A stretch of 64,000 nucleotides of DNA. Source: Robiginitomaculum antarcticum DSM 21748 (GTDB lineage Bacteria; Pseudomonadota; Alphaproteobacteria; Caulobacterales; Maricaulaceae). Made by a program: the position numbers and the translations under genes. The notes beneath the pieces are model-generated. The model saw only the letters and a program-made list of their open reading frames with translations. It was not told the DNA's origin and did no database searches. Below, in pieces: positions 9,109 to 17,457 of the stretch. The stretch is from contig NZ_KB823013.1 of the NCBI RefSeq assembly GCF_000365025.1, positions 434,001 to 498,000 of the forward strand, in the 5' to 3' direction. Every line of letters starts with the position of its first letter. Position 1 is the stretch's first letter.

Positions 9109-9130
9109 AGTCTTTATATAAGGACGTGCC

Positions 9131-9502
9131 CTATCCGCGCCAAGCATCTTTAAAATGGACGGGCCGGAGTTTTGCGCCGGTGATGATAATATCAAAGCGG
9201 GTTTCGAAATTCAGCGCGTCCGGCCTGCGGTCAAAAAGCGTATTCATATAGACCTCTGCCGCATCCATAATCCGGTCCGTTTGAAAATCCGTGACCGACT
9301 CTAAGCCGTCCGTCAAATTCCGGCGGTGTTTGACCTCGATAAAAATAATAGCGCGGCCTTTTTGCGCGATCAGGTCAATCTCGCCGTAATAGCTGCGGTA
9401 ACGGCTCTCTAATATCTTATAGCCCTTGAGCCGCAAATAAAGCGCCGCGAGCGTTTCGCCTTTGCGTCCGGCGCGTTCGGCCTGCCTGCGCCGCTCGCTC
9501 AT
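9131..9502 (-). CDS. YraN family (UPF0102) nuclease-like protein
   Basis: A 123-residue member of the YraN/UPF0102 family, which has an Endonuclease-like fold related to Holliday-junction resolvases. Family residues are GRKGETLAALYL near 13-24 and the catalytic-type GEIDLIA...FIEVKHR (GEIDLI plus ExK). Biological role remains unclear. It overlaps the rsmI stop by four bases (ATGA coupling), the widely conserved rsmI-yraN pairing next to an LpoA-type gene. Confidence 0.9.
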   Translation of the reverse strand: MSERRRQAERAGRKGETLAALYLRLKGYKILESRYRSYYGEIDLIAQKGRAIIFIEVKHRRNLTDGLESVTDFQTDRIMDAAEVYMNTLFDRRPDALNFETRFDIIITGAKLRPVHFKDAWRG

Positions 9503-10449
9503 AGGCTATCTTTAAGCTGCAAAGCGCGCGCATAGACTTCGCGGCGATTATGCCCTGACAGCGCCGCCACCTCATTTGCCGCGCGCTTGACCCCGCGCTC
9601 GGGAATGGCCGCCAGCAGAGCGGCGTCAAGCCGCGCGGCGTCCCAGATAGATTCACCCGCATCAGGCGGGCCGACCAGAACAACAATTTCGCCGCGCGGC
9701 GGATCGGCGATCACGCCCTCCATCAACTCCGACAGTGTTCCGCGCCGCGTTTGCTCATAAGTTTTCGTCAGCTCGCGCGCAATCGCCGCCTCGCGGTCCC
9801 CGAAAATATCTCTCATATCCGACAAACTGCTCTGCAGGCGCGGAGCGGTTTCAAAAAAGATTAGCGTTCCGGGCACAGCGGACAGATCTGCCAGCGCGGT
9901 CCGGCGCGCCTCGCTTTTGGGCGGTAGAAAACCGTTAAAAAAGAAGCGGTCACTTGGCAAAGCCGCTGTCGACAGAGCCGCCAAAGGCGCGCTCGCCCCG
10001 GGCACGGCGCGGATCGTCAGCCCGGCGGCGGCGCAGGCGCGGGCCAGACGAAAGCCCGGATCAGAAACCAGCGGCGTCCCCGCATCGCTGACTAAAGCAA
10101 CAGAGCGCCCCGCCTCGATCTGCGCCACCAGTTTTGGCACCATTTTTGCCGCATTATGGTCATGATAGGCGGCTAAGGATCGGGTCAGACCGAAAGCGCG
10201 CAGCAGTTTAAGGGAGTTTCGAGTATCTTCGGCATAAAGGTGATCGGCGCTGCGCAGCACATCCAGCGCGCGCAGCGATATATCGCGTAAATTGCCGATC
10301 GGCGTCGCGACCAGATAAAGGGCAGGATCGAGCGCAACCTGACGGGCCGGATTATCCTGCGGCGCAGCAGCAAGCGGGGATTGCGAAAGCGCCGCGCTGG
10401 CTTTAGACCCAGTATCAGACACAATTGAATTTTTTTCCGATTTGGCCAC
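9499..10449 (-). CDS. rsmI: 16S rRNA (cytidine1402-2'-O)-methyltransferase RsmI
   Basis: RsmI uses S-adenosylmethionine to methylate the 2'-O of C1402 in the ribosomal decoding centre. Tetrapyrrole-methylase-fold marks are LYLVATPIGNLRDISLRA (about 45-62), YAEDTRNS, ALVSDAGTPLVSDPG and PGASAPLAALSTAALPSDRF, then FFETAPRL and ARELTKTYE. Start is GTG at 10449 with GGAG seven bases upstream. The first ~40 residues are an alanine/serine-rich extension not needed for the fold. It is divergent from the LpoA-like gene. Confidence 0.95.
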   Translation of the reverse strand: MAKSEKNSIVSDTGSKASAALSQSPLAAAPQDNPARQVALDPALYLVATPIGNLRDISLRALDVLRSADHLYAEDTRNSLKLLRAFGLTRSLAAYHDHNAAKMVPKLVAQIEAGRSVALVSDAGTPLVSDPGFRLARACAAAGLTIRAVPGASAPLAALSTAALPSDRFFFNGFLPPKSEARRTALADLSAVPGTLIFFETAPRLQSSLSDMRDIFGDREAAIARELTKTYEQTRRGTLSELMEGVIADPPRGEIVVLVGPPDAGESIWDAARLDAALLAAIPERGVKRAANEVAALSGHNRREVYARALQLKDSL

Positions 10450-10488
10450 GCAGGCTCCTATATGTATCGGGATGTGAAAGAGGTTATC

Positions 10489-11835
10489 ATGACGTTTTCC
10501 AAACGCCGCGCAAGCGCCTTTGCCCCCCGATTAACGCCATGGCTGGCCTCGCTCATGCTTGGCGTGATGATGACCGCCTGCGCCACCCCGCCCCAAAACC
10601 CCACAACGCGCCCGCCTGTTTACGACAGACCCGTGATACAAAATCCCGACGGTGTTGATCCGCAGCTACCTAAGCCGCGCGAAGAAGAGCCGGAAAAAAC
10701 GCCTGAAGAAGAGGCCGATGAAAAGGACGCCGAGATTGCTAAGCGCGAAGGCCTAACCCCGCCGCATATGCAAGGCCGGCCGATCCGCCGCGTTGCGCTG
10801 CTCCTTCCCTTTTCAGCCTCCAATAGCCGTCTGCGCACTGAAGCCGGATCCATGCTTCAAGCTGCGGAAATGGCCGTATTTGATCGCGACCGCGCTGATG
10901 TTCTTTTGATCGCGCTGGACACGGCGGGGACAGAAGACGGCACCCGCATGGCCACACAAAAGGCCATGGACGCCGGCGCGGATATCATTCTCGGCCCTGT
11001 GCTCGCCCCGAATGTCACGGCGGCCCGTGACCAATCACGCCGCGTCGATATTCCGATTATCGCTTTTTCGACTAATCAGGCTGTTGCCGGTGACGGCGTT
11101 TATCTGCTGTCATTCCCGCCTGAAGCCGAGGTCGAGCGTATTACCCGCTACGCCGCTGCGCAGGGCGCACGCCGTTTTGCGCTGCTGGGGCCAAATAATG
11201 GCTATACGCGCCGCGTCGAGCCGGCCTATCGCCGCGCCGTCTCCGGCGTTGGCGCGCAATATGTCATTACCCAAACCTATTCAGGCAGCTCGATCAACGA
11301 CATGCAGGGGCCTGCATCAGAACTGGCGCGCGCCTATCTTCAGGGCGGCCAGCGCTTTGATGCGGTGCTCTTACCGGAGTCCGGAACGGCGCTTCGCTCT
11401 CTCGGTCCGCTCCTGCCTTATTATAATGTGAACCCGGCCTCGGTGAAATTTATTGGCACCAGCCTGTGGGATCGTTTGGAAACCACCCGCGAGCCCGCCC
11501 TGCGCGGCGGCATATTTGCCGCGCCTGATAAAGATGCCAGCGCGAATTTCAAATCAGCTTTTGAGGCGACATATGACGCCAAGCCGTCCACTTTGGCCTC
11601 ACAGGCCTATGACGGGATCAGTATTGCCGCCCTTATAGCCGAAGATGATCCCAAAGACCGCAAGGCCAGATTGACGGATCCGCAAGGATTTTACGGCGTG
11701 GACGGATTTGTCCGCTTTCGGGTAAATGGCACGCCCGAGCGCGGCCTCGCCGTCTATGAAGTGCGTCAGGGACAATTCGTTCTGATTGATCCTGCCCCGA
11801 AAACCGCCGAGGATTTGGGTATTACGCTGAACTAA
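10489..11835 (+). CDS. LpoA-like penicillin-binding protein activator lipoprotein
   Basis: A 448-residue lipoprotein (signal ending MMTAC) with a proline/glutamate-rich linker, then a periplasmic-binding-protein-like domain starting at RRVALLLPFSASNSRLR. Further landmarks are GADIILGPVLAPNV, IPIIAFSTNQ and ALLGPNNGYTRRV. This matches the C-terminal domain of LpoA, which activates PBP1A; alphaproteobacterial members lack the LpoA TPR domain. The context supports it, since lpoA is found beside rsmI and yraN in many proteobacteria. The ATG at 10489 has AGAGG upstream and is preferred to the ATG at 10462. Whether it activates a PBP here is inference. Confidence 0.82.
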   Translation: MTFSKRRASAFAPRLTPWLASLMLGVMMTACATPPQNPTTRPPVYDRPVIQNPDGVDPQLPKPREEEPEKTPEEEADEKDAEIAKREGLTPPHMQGRPIRRVALLLPFSASNSRLRTEAGSMLQAAEMAVFDRDRADVLLIALDTAGTEDGTRMATQKAMDAGADIILGPVLAPNVTAARDQSRRVDIPIIAFSTNQAVAGDGVYLLSFPPEAEVERITRYAAAQGARRFALLGPNNGYTRRVEPAYRRAVSGVGAQYVITQTYSGSSINDMQGPASELARAYLQGGQRFDAVLLPESGTALRSLGPLLPYYNVNPASVKFIGTSLWDRLETTREPALRGGIFAAPDKDASANFKSAFEATYDAKPSTLASQAYDGISIAALIAEDDPKDRKARLTDPQGFYGVDGFVRFRVNGTPERGLAVYEVRQGQFVLIDPAPKTAEDLGITLN

Positions 11836-11842
11836 GCCGCAG

Positions 11843-12982
11843 CTAAGCCAAGAGCTGGCGGGTGACTTCATTGAGCACAAGCCGCCCTTTATCCGTCGCC
11901 ATAATGCGTCCGTTTTTGGTCTCAATCAAATCTGCGGCAGATAGCTCAGCCATGTCAAAATGACGTCCGTTCAGATACGGGTGCGCGGCGTCAAACCCTT
12001 CGGCGATACGCAGTCCCATCATGACATATTCCTCGGCCACCTCATCAGAACTCAGCGCCTCTGTATCTAAGATTCCCGAGCCTGTAGCGGCGACGGCGTT
12101 AATATAGGCGCCGGGAGTCATATGTGCCGTAGTGGCTATACGGCCCGCATCCGTGGTGAGCCGTCCATGCGCGCCCGGCCCGGCCCCGACATAATCCACG
12201 CCCGTCCAATAGGCCATATTGTGGGCCGAGCGGTTTTGCGCTTGTGACGCCATGGGGCGCGCATAGTTGGAAATTTCGTAATGGGTGAAGCCTGCTGCGC
12301 CGAGTCTTGCTTCTGTCAGCTCGTAGAGCTGCGCCGACATATCCTCATTAACATCCAGCGTTTTGCCGCGCTGCGCCGCGCGTCCGAAAGCCGTGCCCGG
12401 CTCTATAGTGAGTTGATAAGCCGATAAATGGGTGATCGGAAAGGCCAGCGCCGCGTCCAGATCAGCCGCCCAGTCCGGCGCGCTTTGCCCGTCATGACCA
12501 AAAATCAAATCTGCCGAGACATTATCGAAAATGCGGCACGCCATATCCAGCGCCTCGGTCGCCGCCGCGCCATCATGATTGCGGCCGAGGAAAGATAAAA
12601 CCTGATCATCAAAACTTTGAATGCCCAGCGACAGGCGGTTCACACCCGCCGCGCGATAGCCCTGCCAGAGCGCGGCGTCCGCGTCATCAGGATTGGCTTC
12701 CAGCCCGATTTCTAGTGTATCTGCCGCTGTCCATAAATCGCCGCAAGCGGTGATAAGTGTTCCGATTTGCCAGTCGCTCATCAAGCTGGGCGTCCCGCCG
12801 CCAAAATGAATAGAGGTCAGCGCGCGCGGCCCCGACATCTCGCGCCACTGCCTCAGGTCGGCAAGAATTGCGGTAACGAGATCATCACCGCCCGCGCCTT
12901 TCGACTTATACACATTAAAATCGCAATAGGGACAGATGCGCGCGCAATAGGGCCAGTGAATATAAACCGCCAGCGGGGTCAT
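11843..12982 (-). CDS. hemW: Radical SAM heme chaperone HemW
   Basis: HemW binds heme and a 4Fe-4S cluster and delivers heme to target proteins; it is often mis-annotated as coproporphyrinogen oxidase. The 379-residue product begins MTPLAVYIHWPYC and carries the radical SAM motif CARICPYCDF. It continues with FGGGTPSLM, IGLEANPDD, LSLGIQSFDD, the HemW-type HNMAYWTG and VGAGPGAHG. The ATG at 12982 overlaps the rdgB stop as ATGA, showing translational coupling. Seven bases separate its stop from the convergent LpoA-like gene. Confidence 0.93.
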   Translation of the reverse strand: MTPLAVYIHWPYCARICPYCDFNVYKSKGAGGDDLVTAILADLRQWREMSGPRALTSIHFGGGTPSLMSDWQIGTLITACGDLWTAADTLEIGLEANPDDADAALWQGYRAAGVNRLSLGIQSFDDQVLSFLGRNHDGAAATEALDMACRIFDNVSADLIFGHDGQSAPDWAADLDAALAFPITHLSAYQLTIEPGTAFGRAAQRGKTLDVNEDMSAQLYELTEARLGAAGFTHYEISNYARPMASQAQNRSAHNMAYWTGVDYVGAGPGAHGRLTTDAGRIATTAHMTPGAYINAVAATGSGILDTEALSSDEVAEEYVMMGLRIAEGFDAAHPYLNGRHFDMAELSAADLIETKNGRIMATDKGRLVLNEVTRQLLA

Positions 12983-13593
12983 AGCCGGCTGTCGAACTCC
13001 GCGCAAATCAGCTGGGTGAACGCATCGGCGCGGTGGCTGATGGCATGTTTTTTATCCGGGTCCATCTCTCCAAAGGTCTGATCAAAACCCTGCGGCAAAA
13101 ATATCGGATCATAGCCAAAGCCGCTATTGCCGCGCGCAGGCCATATGATATGGCCGTGCACTTTGCCAACATATGTCCGCGCGCTGCCGTCCGGAAAGGC
13201 CAGGGACAACGCACAGACAAAATGCGCGTCCGTCTCAGTCCGGCCGGATTTTTCCATCGCCTCTTGCACGCGCGTCATGCCCAGCGCCCAATTGCGCGCG
13301 CCGCCGTCCTCTTCGGTCCAGCGCGCGGAATAAATGCCCGGCGCGCCGCCCAGTGCGTCGACCGCAAGGCCGCTATCGTCGGACAGGGCCGGCAGGCCGG
13401 CAGCCTTGGCCGCAGCGATGGATTTAAGCTCTGCATTTGCGATAAAGGTTGCGCCTGTTTCCTCGACATCGGGCAGGCCCAGCTCCGCCGCGCTTTGTAC
13501 GTTTAGGCCATAAGGGCGAAGCAGGTCGCGGATTTCGCGCACCTTGCCTTCATTATGCGAGGCCACAATAATGCGGTCAAAATCAAGGCCCAT
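12979..13593 (-). CDS. rdgB: dITP/XTP pyrophosphatase RdgB
   Basis: This house-cleaning enzyme hydrolyses non-canonical purine nucleoside triphosphates (dITP, XTP) to monophosphates. The 204-residue product has IIVASHNEGKVREIRDLL at the N-terminus (SHNxGK substrate motif), ETGATFIANAELK, ALSDDSGLAVDAL, GFGYDPIFLPQG and SHRADA, all typical of the Ham1/RdgB family. The ATG at 13593 has GGAG five bases upstream; the GTG at 13608 lies above that site and is less likely. It is coupled to hemW. Confidence 0.94.
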   Translation of the reverse strand: MGLDFDRIIVASHNEGKVREIRDLLRPYGLNVQSAAELGLPDVEETGATFIANAELKSIAAAKAAGLPALSDDSGLAVDALGGAPGIYSARWTEEDGGARNWALGMTRVQEAMEKSGRTETDAHFVCALSLAFPDGSARTYVGKVHGHIIWPARGNSGFGYDPIFLPQGFDQTFGEMDPDKKHAISHRADAFTQLICAEFDSRL

Positions 13594-13700
13594 TGTGTCT
13601 CCAGTCACCAGTCAGTACATTTATTGTTATCACCGTGCCATCTTGCCACGCTTACGCCAATTGTTTAACCCTGTGACATTAAATAACGGGCAAATGTTTC

Positions 13701-14336
13701 ATGAGCAGAAAAAACACAGATTCATCCCTCTCGGACGGGGACGACCTCGCTATCGATTTTGATGATGTCGCGCTGGACGGGCAGCCCCTGCGCTCGGCCA
13801 TGGCGCTGGATATTTTCCTCGCCTTTATGAATGTCCTCGCTTGGGTGTGGCTGGCCTTAATGTTGATCGGTTTCGGGATTGCGCTCTTTCTCGCGACCGG
13901 TCAGATGATTCCCGGTTTCGAGACCTTGGCCGATGTGCCCGAGCGCGTGTTGATTATTATACTCGGCGTGCGCGTCACCGGCGCGGTTGTCGCGATTTTA
14001 GTTCTTTATGAGCTGCGTAAAATATCGGCCACACTGCTGCGCGGCGATCCCTTTGTGCCGCGCAATGCCGCGCGCCTGCGGCGTATATGGATCACCGTCG
14101 CGATTGGAGAAATTATATTTACCATATTGATGTTTATGGTGACGGTATATGTCTGGAATAATCCGGACCTCAATTTTGCTAATCACTGGTTTGGTGAAAT
14201 GACCGGGCTGAATGAGGGCGAGAAAAAAATTCCGCTACGCTGGGAAGTCTGGTCACTTGTCTTAATCCTGATCGTATTGGCGCAGGTGTTCCGGCAGGGC
14301 GCGGATATGCGCGAGCAAGAAAAGTTGACGGTTTAA
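13701..14336 (+). CDS. DUF2975 family four-helix membrane protein
   Basis: A 211-residue protein with a hydrophilic N-terminus and four TM segments (about 38-68, 87-110, 132-156, 182-200). The conserved loop LRGDPFVPRNAARLRRI after TM2 is characteristic of DUF2975. The stop codon is separated by one base from the start of a small HTH regulator. DUF2975 membrane proteins paired with a YozG-type HTH protein are widespread in bacteria. A membrane-tethered control of the regulator is plausible but not shown by the sequence. Confidence 0.82.
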   Translation: MSRKNTDSSLSDGDDLAIDFDDVALDGQPLRSAMALDIFLAFMNVLAWVWLALMLIGFGIALFLATGQMIPGFETLADVPERVLIIILGVRVTGAVVAILVLYELRKISATLLRGDPFVPRNAARLRRIWITVAIGEIIFTILMFMVTVYVWNNPDLNFANHWFGEMTGLNEGEKKIPLRWEVWSLVLILIVLAQVFRQGADMREQEKLTV

Positions 14337-14337
14337 C

Positions 14338-14562
14338 ATGGCTATACGTGTCAATCTCGACCTGATCTTGCTGGAAAAGCGTATGTCGCTGACCGAACTG
14401 GCCGACCGTGTGGGGATCACACTGGCCAATCTGTCGATCCTGAAAACCGGCAAGGCCCGCGCCATGCGGTTTACGACATTAGAAGCGCTGTGCCGCGAGC
14501 TGGACTGCCAACCCGCCGACCTGCTGATTTATGAAGCGGATGATGAAGAGGCCGCAAATTAA
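14338..14562 (+). CDS. YozG-type XRE family HTH regulator
   Basis: A 74-residue protein that is almost entirely one Cro/CI helix-turn-helix: MSLTELADRVGITLANLSILKTGKA is followed by RFTTLEALCRELDCQPADLL. It starts one base after the DUF2975 stop, so the two are co-translated. Targets are unknown; by analogy it may regulate its own operon or the neighbouring lipoprotein gene. Confidence 0.88.
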   Translation: MAIRVNLDLILLEKRMSLTELADRVGITLANLSILKTGKARAMRFTTLEALCRELDCQPADLLIYEADDEEAAN

Positions 14563-14610
14563 CTCTCCCGTCTAAACTCTGTTTTAAAGTTTAGCCTCTA
14601 TAGGGGGCGG

Positions 14611-15243
14611 ATGAGATTTTATAAGTTATATTTTACGCTTTTGGCCACCGCGCTGATGACAGCCTGCGCTTCTACGCCATCGCCCATTAAAGGCGCTCAG
14701 CAGACGTCAGCCAAAGGGCCGCTGCCTGCCAGCATTGTCGTTAAAGATGCCAGCTTGGCGCTGCCCGATCATAATTATTATCACCAGCAAGACCCCCGCT
14801 GGGGCGCTCATATTCTGGGCCCGACGACGACCACTCTGAGCAGCGAAGGCTGTTTGGTGACCGCGGCGGCCATGGCGCTGTCCAATCTGGGGTTTGCGAC
14901 TAATCCGGGGGATCTAAACGCGCGCCTGACGGCTAAGAACGGCTTTACGCCCAAGGGCTGGCTGATCTGGAGCGGGCTGGAGCGCGTCACTGACGGCAAG
15001 GCCAAAGCGCGGTTTTTCAAAAACGGGACGGATAAAGATGTCCGCAGCTGTCTGGCCGATGGCTATTATCCACTGGTCAAATTCAGTCTCGCCAGCCGCC
15101 GCAGCCACTGGGTTATGGTTGTCGCCGACAGCCCGCGGGGGTTTTACGTGCGCGACCCTATGGTCAATATGAAATCGCCTATACCGCTATCGTCCCGCAC
15201 GTCCGGGATACAATCCGTGCGCTGTATTGGTATCAGGGTCTAA
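14611..15243 (+). CDS. Lipoprotein with C39-like cysteine peptidase domain
   Basis: A 210-residue lipoprotein (signal ends LMTAC, Cys19). The C39_2-type papain-like fold is suggested by YYHQQDPRWG (56-65), a candidate nucleophile Cys81 in SSEGCLVTAAAMAL, His166 in SHWVMVVAD and Asp182 in YVRDP, giving a plausible Cys-His-Asp set in the right order. Proteins of this group are often exported and act in the envelope; substrate is unknown. A small gap (48 bases) after the HTH gene allows co-transcription. Confidence 0.72.
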   Translation: MRFYKLYFTLLATALMTACASTPSPIKGAQQTSAKGPLPASIVVKDASLALPDHNYYHQQDPRWGAHILGPTTTTLSSEGCLVTAAAMALSNLGFATNPGDLNARLTAKNGFTPKGWLIWSGLERVTDGKAKARFFKNGTDKDVRSCLADGYYPLVKFSLASRRSHWVMVVADSPRGFYVRDPMVNMKSPIPLSSRTSGIQSVRCIGIRV

Positions 15244-15252
15244 TTTAAACCC

Positions 15253-15687
15253 TCATAAGGGCGCGTTTAAAAACGCAGCGCGGCGGTCTTGCGCGTCACG
15301 GCGGCGCATAGCCGTTAGCTCCGCCCGGTCAATAAATCCGTCTTGATTGATATCTGTGAGATAGAAATCCGCGCGGACATAGCGATCAACAGTCAGGTTC
15401 AGCATCGCCGCCTCCAAACGGTAGGCGGCAGGCGGCGTCATTGCATTTGAAAACTCTTCAATGCTGAGCCGCATATCCCCGTTTTTATCCATATAAGCCA
15501 TGTCACCCTTGGACGCCAATGCGCCAATGGGACGGGTCACGACAGCCCCAAGCTCGGCTACATTACTGCCCATGCGCGCGGCTAAATCTGACGCGCCGTG
15601 AACGGGGGCGGCGCCGCGCAGTGTCTGGCAGGCGCAGAGTAAAATGACGGGAGGAAGCAGACAGGCTATGTTTGATATAATATGCAT
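15253..15687 (-). CDS. EF-hand lipoprotein, function unknown
   Basis: A 144-residue lipoprotein (lipobox LLCAC, Cys20) with two EF-hand calcium loops: Asp67-Glu78 (DKNGDMRLSIEE) and Asp112-Glu123 (DINQDGFIDRAE). Both keep acidic or asparagine ligands at the 1, 3, 5 and 12 positions, so calcium binding is credible. Such EF-hand lipoproteins are common in Caulobacterales-type genomes without assigned function. It converges on the C39-like lipoprotein gene with nine bases between. Confidence 0.75.
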   Translation of the reverse strand: MHIISNIACLLPPVILLCACQTLRGAAPVHGASDLAARMGSNVAELGAVVTRPIGALASKGDMAYMDKNGDMRLSIEEFSNAMTPPAAYRLEAAMLNLTVDRYVRADFYLTDINQDGFIDRAELTAMRRRDAQDRRAAFLNAPL

Positions 15688-15783
15688 AACCCGTCTTAAG
15701 CGAGAACATAAAGGCGGGCAATAGCGGCCAAAAAGCTTAATGTTAGTTCTTGATTTGTTCTATTATTTGTGATTAGAGACCCT

Positions 15784-17358
15784 ATGTCTGTTGCCATATC
15801 AACTGTTGCTTTTGAGGGTACAGAGGCGCGCCGCGTCAATGTGCAGGTTCAGCTTACCCCGGGTAAGCCGATGTTTAATGTTGTCGGTCTGGGCGACAAA
15901 GCTGTTGCAGAATCGCGCGAGCGTGTGCGCGCGGCCTTTGCCTCTCTCGGCCTGCGCCTTCCCGGGCAGCGCATTATTATTAATCTCGCCCCCGCCGACC
16001 TGCCCAAAGAAGGCTCGCATTACGACCTGCCGATTGCGCTGGCCATTATGGCCGCCATTGGCGTCGTGCCCGCCGATATGCTGGAGCGCTATGCCGCTAT
16101 TGGAGAGCTGGGTCTGGATGGGTCTATCTCTGATGTGCCGGGGACATTATCCGCTGCTGTTATGGCCAATAGTTACGGTCTGGGACTGATTTGCCCGCAA
16201 GGCAACGGGCCTGAAGCAGCCTGGGCCGGGGATCTGGATATCCTTGCGCCACAAAATCTGGTGCAGATCATCAATCATTTTAAGGGCGCCCAATTGCTCT
16301 CACCCCCCGTCGCAGGGGATTTAATCGCGGCGGAGGACGGCCCGGATATGCGTGATGTACGCGGGCAGGAAACTGCCAAACGGGCGCTGGAAATCGCGGC
16401 GACGGGCGGACATAATCTTCTTATGGTCGGCCCGCCGGGCAGCGGGAAATCCATGTTGGCGGCGCGGCTTCCGGGGCTGTTGCCGCCGCTGGCCCCGCAT
16501 GAGCTTTTGGATGTCTCGATGATCCATAGCGTTGCCGGACTTCTGGAGCGCGGGCAATTATCGCGCGTACGCCCCTATCGCAGCCCGCATCACAGCGCCT
16601 CTATGGCGGCCATGGTGGGCGGCGGCACCAAGGCTAAACCCGGAGAAGCGTCGTTGGCACATCACGGCGTTTTGTTTCTTGACGAGCTTCCCGAATTCAC
16701 GCCGCAGGTTATAGACAGCCTGCGCCAGCCTTTGGAGACCGGCGAGATCATTGTCGCGCGCGCGAATGCCCATATCAAATATCCGGCGCGGTTTCAGCTG
16801 ATCGCTGCGATGAACCCCTGCCGCTGCGGCAGCGGCGGAGCCGACGGGGTGGCGTGCCGCCGCGGGCCGCGCTGCGCCGCCGATTATCAAGCCCGTATAT
16901 CCGGCCCGTTTATGGACCGCATGGATATTCAAATTGACGTCCCGGCGGTCACGCCCGCCGATCTGGCCTTACCGCCTTCAGTTGAAGGCACCGCCGATAT
17001 CGCGCCGCGTATTGCCCGCGCCCGTGAGATCATGATCACGCGTAATGGCGGGGCGCTCAATGCCCATCTCAGCCCTGACCGGCTGGATCATGTGGCCGAA
17101 CTTGACCGCGACGGGCAAACTTTAATTGTTCAGGCCGCCGAGACATTGGGTCTCACAGCGCGCGGCTATCACCGCGTCTTGCGGGTCGCGCGGACTCTGG
17201 CCGATCTATCCGGCGCCGATAAAGTCCACCGCCTGCATATTGCCGAGGCCCTGTCACACAGACGGTCACGCCAAACACCGCAGCACTTTGCGTCATCCCC
17301 GCGAAGCGCTCAGATGCACGTGCCTGCGCGACCTAATCGCGGCAATTACGGGGGTTAA
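15784..17358 (+). CDS. comM: YifB/ComM family Mg-chelatase-like AAA+ ATPase
   Basis: ComM-type hexameric helicases promote branch migration during natural transformation; in non-competent bacteria the role is unclear. The product is 524 residues. The N-terminal ChlI/Lon-like domain reads FNVVGLGDKAVAESRERVRAA, then Walker A GPPGSGKS (about 218-225), Walker B LFLDELPEF, NPCRCGSGG with further cysteines of a zinc-like cluster, and the C-terminal RGYHRVLRVARTLADL. The ATG at 15784 matches the family start; an in-frame GTG lies five codons upstream. Confidence 0.92.
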   Translation: MSVAISTVAFEGTEARRVNVQVQLTPGKPMFNVVGLGDKAVAESRERVRAAFASLGLRLPGQRIIINLAPADLPKEGSHYDLPIALAIMAAIGVVPADMLERYAAIGELGLDGSISDVPGTLSAAVMANSYGLGLICPQGNGPEAAWAGDLDILAPQNLVQIINHFKGAQLLSPPVAGDLIAAEDGPDMRDVRGQETAKRALEIAATGGHNLLMVGPPGSGKSMLAARLPGLLPPLAPHELLDVSMIHSVAGLLERGQLSRVRPYRSPHHSASMAAMVGGGTKAKPGEASLAHHGVLFLDELPEFTPQVIDSLRQPLETGEIIVARANAHIKYPARFQLIAAMNPCRCGSGGADGVACRRGPRCAADYQARISGPFMDRMDIQIDVPAVTPADLALPPSVEGTADIAPRIARAREIMITRNGGALNAHLSPDRLDHVAELDRDGQTLIVQAAETLGLTARGYHRVLRVARTLADLSGADKVHRLHIAEALSHRRSRQTPQHFASSPRSAQMHVPARPNRGNYGG

Positions 17359-17457
17359 CCTTTTTAAGAATTATCCCCCATCTAGTAACATCTTGTTTAG
17401 CATAGCCCTGTAGGCTTCGATTAATTGATTATTGAATCGCTACAATAAGGGTAGTCC

